DNA of 64,000 nucleotides from NCBI GenBank assembly GCA_958295785.1, contig OY282377.1, forward strand, positions 2,122,394-2,186,393, given 5' to 3'. The translations under genes and the position numbers were made by a program. Origin of the DNA: an uncultured Latescibacterota bacterium (lineage in GTDB: Bacteria; Latescibacterota; UBA2968). Shown here in pieces: positions 60,725-64,000 of the stretch. Within the stretch, counting starts at the first letter, position 1. Each line of letters opens with the position of its first letter. A model generated the notes under the pieces. The model worked only from the letters and a program-made list of their open reading frames with translations, searched no databases and was not told where the DNA came from.

Positions 60725-62307
60725 CGGGCCTCCGTTATTAAGCTTTGCGACATGCGATAGTACGCGCCCGATAGTTCGCGCAACATATCCATTTGCGGTA
60801 TTCGCTGATGCGTTTCCAACTCTGCCATAACCGTCAGATTGTGCATAATTCTATTCCATCGGTTGTTTGAAAGCTGGTCGAAAGAATCGCAGAACGGGCA
60901 ATCGTGCCCGATGTTTTCCTTCCACGTTTTGAACTCTGCTTCATTCAAACTCTTGTTGTTTCGAGAATTAAAGGTGACCAGATAACCCCGCATAAACGGG
61001 AGGAAAACCTTGCCGTATCCGCCAGAGCGCATCCAACCGTTGGAGTCAAAAGAATGCACGCCGACCAGCGATAGCAAATAGATTGCAGGCGGCGTTGAAA
61101 TGCCAAAGGTATGTAGCTTGACGCCCTCAGAATCCAGCATCCGAGTCAATCGCCGAAGAATCATCAGCGCGTTGATGTTCAACCGGTTGATCGAGTTTGA
61201 AGTCCCGCTCGTTGGAAATGAGCCGAAACCGATTCTCGTAAAATGGGTGTAATGTCGCAGGCAATAGTCGAGGTGTTCGCTTCTCGTTGCGTGGACAACT
61301 GGCATCGCCTTCTGCTGAATGGCGCCGGAAAGATCGCTGTAAAGGCGCAGGCTACCCTCAACCGTTTGTTTTATTTTTTCTTCTGCCAAACGCAATGAAT
61401 CCTTGCTGAGTGGCGGATTATCTGGCAGAACATAGCTATCTGCCCAGTCCTCCTGCTGATAGCATTCATAGAGTTTCCGGTGAAGGTCGTAGTAGGAAAT
61501 GTCTCCTGTTTGGACGAAATAGCCACCGGAATCGAACATGACCACCTCTGTCTCGCCCGTGCGTTTCAGTTCCCGGACAAAGTCGAAGGTGGACTTGGAA
61601 GCAACCACAGGCGAGATGAGCACCCGTTGAAATGGATTCGGTTTGCCGAACTTCCAATCAAAATCGTGGGCATGTTCATGCCAAAGGCGATGCATTGTCC
61701 GCATCTCTCCCGGTGTAACAGTGAGGGAGGCATAGAAATGCGCGGGGGCGGTATGGTCTCCTCTCCGATCATCAGCCACGAGATTAGAGACGGCCCCCTC
61801 TCCGCTATTGAATAGAGGCTTTTTAGCCCCTGCGTATATCGGCGGGATGCGGTAGTGCCACACATTGAGCGGTCTCTTTTTGCCTTGTTCTGTATCGACA
61901 TGTTGAAATCCATGTTTTTGGTAAAAGCGATTGGCACTCAGATCTCGTGGACACTTGAGACGAACACATTGACCACCTGCGAGGTGAACGCGCCAGATTA
62001 ACGCGTTCAACAAGCGAGTTCCAACGCCTGCTCGCTTGTGTGCATCCACTACTGCGATTTCGTACAGGGTTGCGTTTTTGTCCTGCCTGATTCGGAAATT
62101 CGCAAAGCCCGCGATCACGTCGCGCTTTTTATCCACCCATTTGGTTGCAACGAGTAGCCACCCTTTGCTTTGCGCGGCCCGCAAAATGGCGATGTTGACA
62201 AATCCCAATTCCGATCTGTGTTGGTCCGCGATTCGCTTCGCGCCTTCAATATCGGCTTTCCGCGCCAGTCGAACCGTTATGGGTTGTTGGTGTTGTGGCA
62301 AAATCAT
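60703..62307 (-). CDS. GNAT acetyltransferase fused to a tRNA-guanine-transglycosylase (DpdA-like) domain
   Basis: 534 residues from ATG 62307 with GAAGGG upstream. Residues about 10-155 are GNAT (AHKRAGVGTRLLNALIW acetyl-CoA loop; ANRFYQKHGFQHVDTE). Residues about 200-500 follow the TGT plan: VVMFDSGGYFVQTG (cf. LTDSGGFQVF, base-binding Asp near 257), YVLPDNPPLSKD, MPVVHATRSEHL, FTRIGFGSF, LHTFGISTPPAIYLLSLVGVHSFDSNGW (nucleophile Asp near 422) and CPFC for zinc near 469. DpdA enzymes put preQ0 into DNA in place of guanine. This one sits in an operon with PglZ. The DNA substrate is inference; a tRNA substrate is not excluded. Confidence 0.8.
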   Translation of the reverse strand: MILPQHQQPITVRLARKADIEGAKRIADQHRSELGFVNIAILRAAQSKGWLLVATKWVDKKRDVIAGFANFRIRQDKNATLYEIAVVDAHKRAGVGTRLLNALIWRVHLAGGQCVRLKCPRDLSANRFYQKHGFQHVDTEQGKKRPLNVWHYRIPPIYAGAKKPLFNSGEGAVSNLVADDRRGDHTAPAHFYASLTVTPGEMRTMHRLWHEHAHDFDWKFGKPNPFQRVLISPVVASKSTFDFVRELKRTGETEVVMFDSGGYFVQTGDISYYDLHRKLYECYQQEDWADSYVLPDNPPLSKDSLRLAEEKIKQTVEGSLRLYSDLSGAIQQKAMPVVHATRSEHLDYCLRHYTHFTRIGFGSFPTSGTSNSINRLNINALMILRRLTRMLDSEGVKLHTFGISTPPAIYLLSLVGVHSFDSNGWMRSGGYGKVFLPFMRGYLVTFNSRNNKSLNEAEFKTWKENIGHDCPFCDSFDQLSNNRWNRIMHNLTVMAELETHQRIPQMDMLRELSGAYYRMSQSLITEARWHVHTS

Positions 62308-62322
62308 TGGGATACAAACCCT

Positions 62323-64000
62323 TCATAATTTAGGCATTAAATCCTCAAAAGTGAGATTTGCGTAATCGACATCGGTTGAACTGCGACCGCAGTTGCACAC
62401 CGCTTCCGCCTCAATTTCGCCCGCTTGCGACTTTAATGCCCACTCGAAAGGCGTCGGTTCTACAAACAACTCCGGATAAAAGTTCAAGGCTGCGACAAGC
62501 AGCATGATCTCCCCCGGCTCTTGGGGGACCAATACCTCGGCAATTCGCTCTATCGGCAAGGGTTCATCTGACAGAAACTCTGCGAGGGCTTGCAGATATT
62601 TCGAGACTTCCTCCCAGAGGTACAAGCCGTAGGCATCATTATCATCAATTTGAAAGCGGTGAGGTTGTTTTTCGCAGGTGTCGGCAACGTCAAAAGGCAT
62701 CAACTTAAAGTTTCCCAGGTCGCGCCATATCCCATCGGCAATCGCTTTTGCTGTGGCGGGTTCATGGGTCATTCGGAGATACCATTCGACGAGTGCGGCT
62801 CGTCCTGTAGCAGATGTTGGCTTTTTAGGGTTGAACCATGTCCACGCCTCTATCCCGATGTATGTTTCTCCGTATTGATAAACTTTCAAGGCGGGATAGG
62901 TCTCAATCACATCGAGCAACCGCTCTGAATCGATTGCTGTTGCGTTCGTTTTTTTTGAGAGATATTTGCATTCTTCCAATGTCAAAGGCCGATAACCGTA
63001 ACGCTGGAGTCTCGTTGCAAGCCCAGACAAAAAACTCTGGACGAGTTCGCCCGATTTCAGGTGACAGACACCATCAATAATTTTGTAATCATCTGCCCCT
63101 AAACATATCCACGCCTTGCCAAATGCTTCATCAAACCAGTTGATAATCCACTGTTCGCTATCTCCCCATCCCAACTGCTGGCGAATCATTTCCATGAGGT
63201 TTTCGACAGAACAATATCCACCAGCCTTTGCGATAATATCGCTGATGGATTTGCCCAAGAGACGAAAAACTGTGGTTGTGATGAGATGATTGTCCGCTCC
63301 ATGATTGATTTTCTCATTGACTGACCTCTTAATCTGCCTGACGCGCTCGCGGGTAATCCCAAGTGCTTCGCCAATTTGTTGCAAATTTTTAGGTGTTTCC
63401 TCGTATCCGTAGTAGCGCTTAACGATCTCTTGTTGGCGGGTTTGCAGACGTTGAAAAACTGTATGACCGAGTTCATAGAGTGTCTGAATCTGCGATACTT
63501 CATCCGAAAGTTCATCCCTCGGATCAATCACATCGGGATTCGCTATAATCTGATTGACTGTTTCCCGAATTTCAGTCAGAGATTTGCGCCCAAAATTTCT
63601 AAACCTGAGCCATTCCTTGGGGGAAAGCGCGGCAATCTCGGCAATCGTTTTGAAGCCTTGTCTATGGAGAATGTTTTTCGTCCGAACGCTCCAGTTGAAT
63701 TGATGCACAGATCTGTTTTGAACAGCTTTCCAGGTGGGCGCGGATACTTCTATGTCCAAAAGCGGGATAAAGACTGGTTGTGCCTCAGCAGATTGCGTTT
63801 CGACACAATGATCGTCGCCCTGATCGAGAACATCGTGATTAACCCCAAGTAGCCCAATTATTTCCGTCATACGCTCTTGGATTTCTGTCAAAGAGGTATT
63901 TCCAAAGTTTCTAAAATTCAACCATTCTCTGGGGGACTGTGCGGCAATTTCGGCAAGTTTCCGCAATCCTTGCTGAGTGATCACGTTCTGCGTTCGAACG
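62323..64000 (-). CDS. Regulator with RNAP alpha-CTD-like HhH repeats and sigma region 4 (5' end outside window)
   Basis: At least 559 residues; the start is beyond 64000. Two copies of an alpha-CTD-like helix-hairpin-helix unit occur: one at the very edge (VRTQNVITQQGLRKLAEIA then RNFGNTSLTEI), the other near 63540-63700 (SVRTKNILHRQGFKTIAEIA with RFRNFGRKSLTEIRET). Downstream lies a sigma-70 region 4 pattern (TRQQEIVKRYYGYEE and IGEALGITRERVRQIKRSV), followed by a long C-terminal part that may be winged-helix-like. It has no sigma region 2, so it cannot replace a sigma factor. It may recruit polymerase to, or repress, the operon it heads. Confidence 0.82.
   Translation of the reverse strand, partial: VRTQNVITQQGLRKLAEIAAQSPREWLNFRNFGNTSLTEIQERMTEIIGLLGVNHDVLDQGDDHCVETQSAEAQPVFIPLLDIEVSAPTWKAVQNRSVHQFNWSVRTKNILHRQGFKTIAEIAALSPKEWLRFRNFGRKSLTEIRETVNQIIANPDVIDPRDELSDEVSQIQTLYELGHTVFQRLQTRQQEIVKRYYGYEETPKNLQQIGEALGITRERVRQIKRSVNEKINHGADNHLITTTVFRLLGKSISDIIAKAGGYCSVENLMEMIRQQLGWGDSEQWIINWFDEAFGKAWICLGADDYKIIDGVCHLKSGELVQSFLSGLATRLQRYGYRPLTLEECKYLSKKTNATAIDSERLLDVIETYPALKVYQYGETYIGIEAWTWFNPKKPTSATGRAALVEWYLRMTHEPATAKAIADGIWRDLGNFKLMPFDVADTCEKQPHRFQIDDNDAYGLYLWEEVSKYLQALAEFLSDEPLPIERIAEVLVPQEPGEIMLLVAALNFYPELFVEPTPFEWALKSQAGEIEAEAVCNCGRSSTDVDYANLTFEDLMPKL

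Noticed and set aside
62323..64000. Complete alternative sigma factor
   Set aside because: Only region 4 is present; regions 2 and 3 are absent in the visible part and alpha-CTD repeats precede it.

Overview
The window reads as one chromosomal segment (core roughly 55-60% GC by eye) of an uncultivated-type bacterium. Two phytanoyl-CoA-type dioxygenases, a DUF6785-like permease, a D-threonine-aldolase-type enzyme, Gfo/Idh oxidoreductase, a KorAB 2-oxoacid:ferredoxin oxidoreductase, an RND/MFP/TolC efflux set and many short palindromic repeats together suggest a FCB-like lineage such as Latescibacteria or Poribacteria. This placement is inference; no 16S rRNA or ribosomal protein is present.

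Layout. 1-9.2 kb: duplicated DUF1640-like coiled-coil genes, glycerate 2-kinase, an orphan C5 methyltransferase, PhyH dioxygenase, permease, epimerase, a QueD-like pterin synthase and a sigma-70 factor with a clear promoter. 9.5-14 kb: aminotransferase, a HicA/HicB-like module, a BrnA-like antitoxin gene split by an IS (13-bp terminal repeats, 5-bp target duplication), and Mrp. 14.4-21.9 kb: tripartite efflux system (MFP, RND with about 280 extra residues, TolC) plus a small exported protein. 22-30.2 kb: DUF1015, CBS protein, KorA, KorB with a fused CBS pair, Gfo/Idh enzyme, and an AAA ATPase/DUF4276-like pair. 30.2-39.4 kb: PhyH, M14-like deacylase, CysQ, an AT-rich membrane protein, broken type I hsdS pieces, two small coiled-coil genes, two tandem S1/P1-type enzymes, tRNA-Sec and selD. 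selD is itself a selenoprotein gene, with UGA at the active-site codon and a SECIS-like hairpin. 39.7-47.2 kb: TPR protein, a second IS copy, a PARIS-type pair (AriA/AriB), and two nearly identical Rpn-family nuclease genes bracketed by 114-bp repeats with inverted ends. 47.2-52.6 kb: malate-dehydrogenase-like gene, D-TA-type enzyme, a frameshifted exported protein, repeat-rich DNA and an MFS transporter.

52.9-64.0 kb (minus strand, running off the window) is the most interesting part. It is a seven-gene operon: (i) a regulator combining RNAP alpha-CTD-like repeats with sigma region 4, (ii) a GNAT domain fused to a tRNA-guanine-transglycosylase (DpdA-like) domain, (iii) a 266-aa unknown protein, (iv) a small AAA ATPase, (v) a 1361-aa PglY/BrxC-like P-loop ATPase, (vi) a PglZ-type phosphatase and (vii) a HerA/DUF87 ATPase. 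It looks like a BREX-like core in which a base-exchange enzyme stands where a PglX methyltransferase would be expected. I know of no described system with this composition, so I treat it as the candidate novel defence or DNA-modification system.

Defence-related genes (orphan methyltransferase, toxin-antitoxin remnants, AAA/DUF4276, hsdS fragments, PARIS, Rpn nucleases, BREX/Dpd-like operon) recur across the window. They often sit beside IS copies, short palindromic repeats and tandem duplications, as in a defence-rich accessory region threaded through housekeeping genes.
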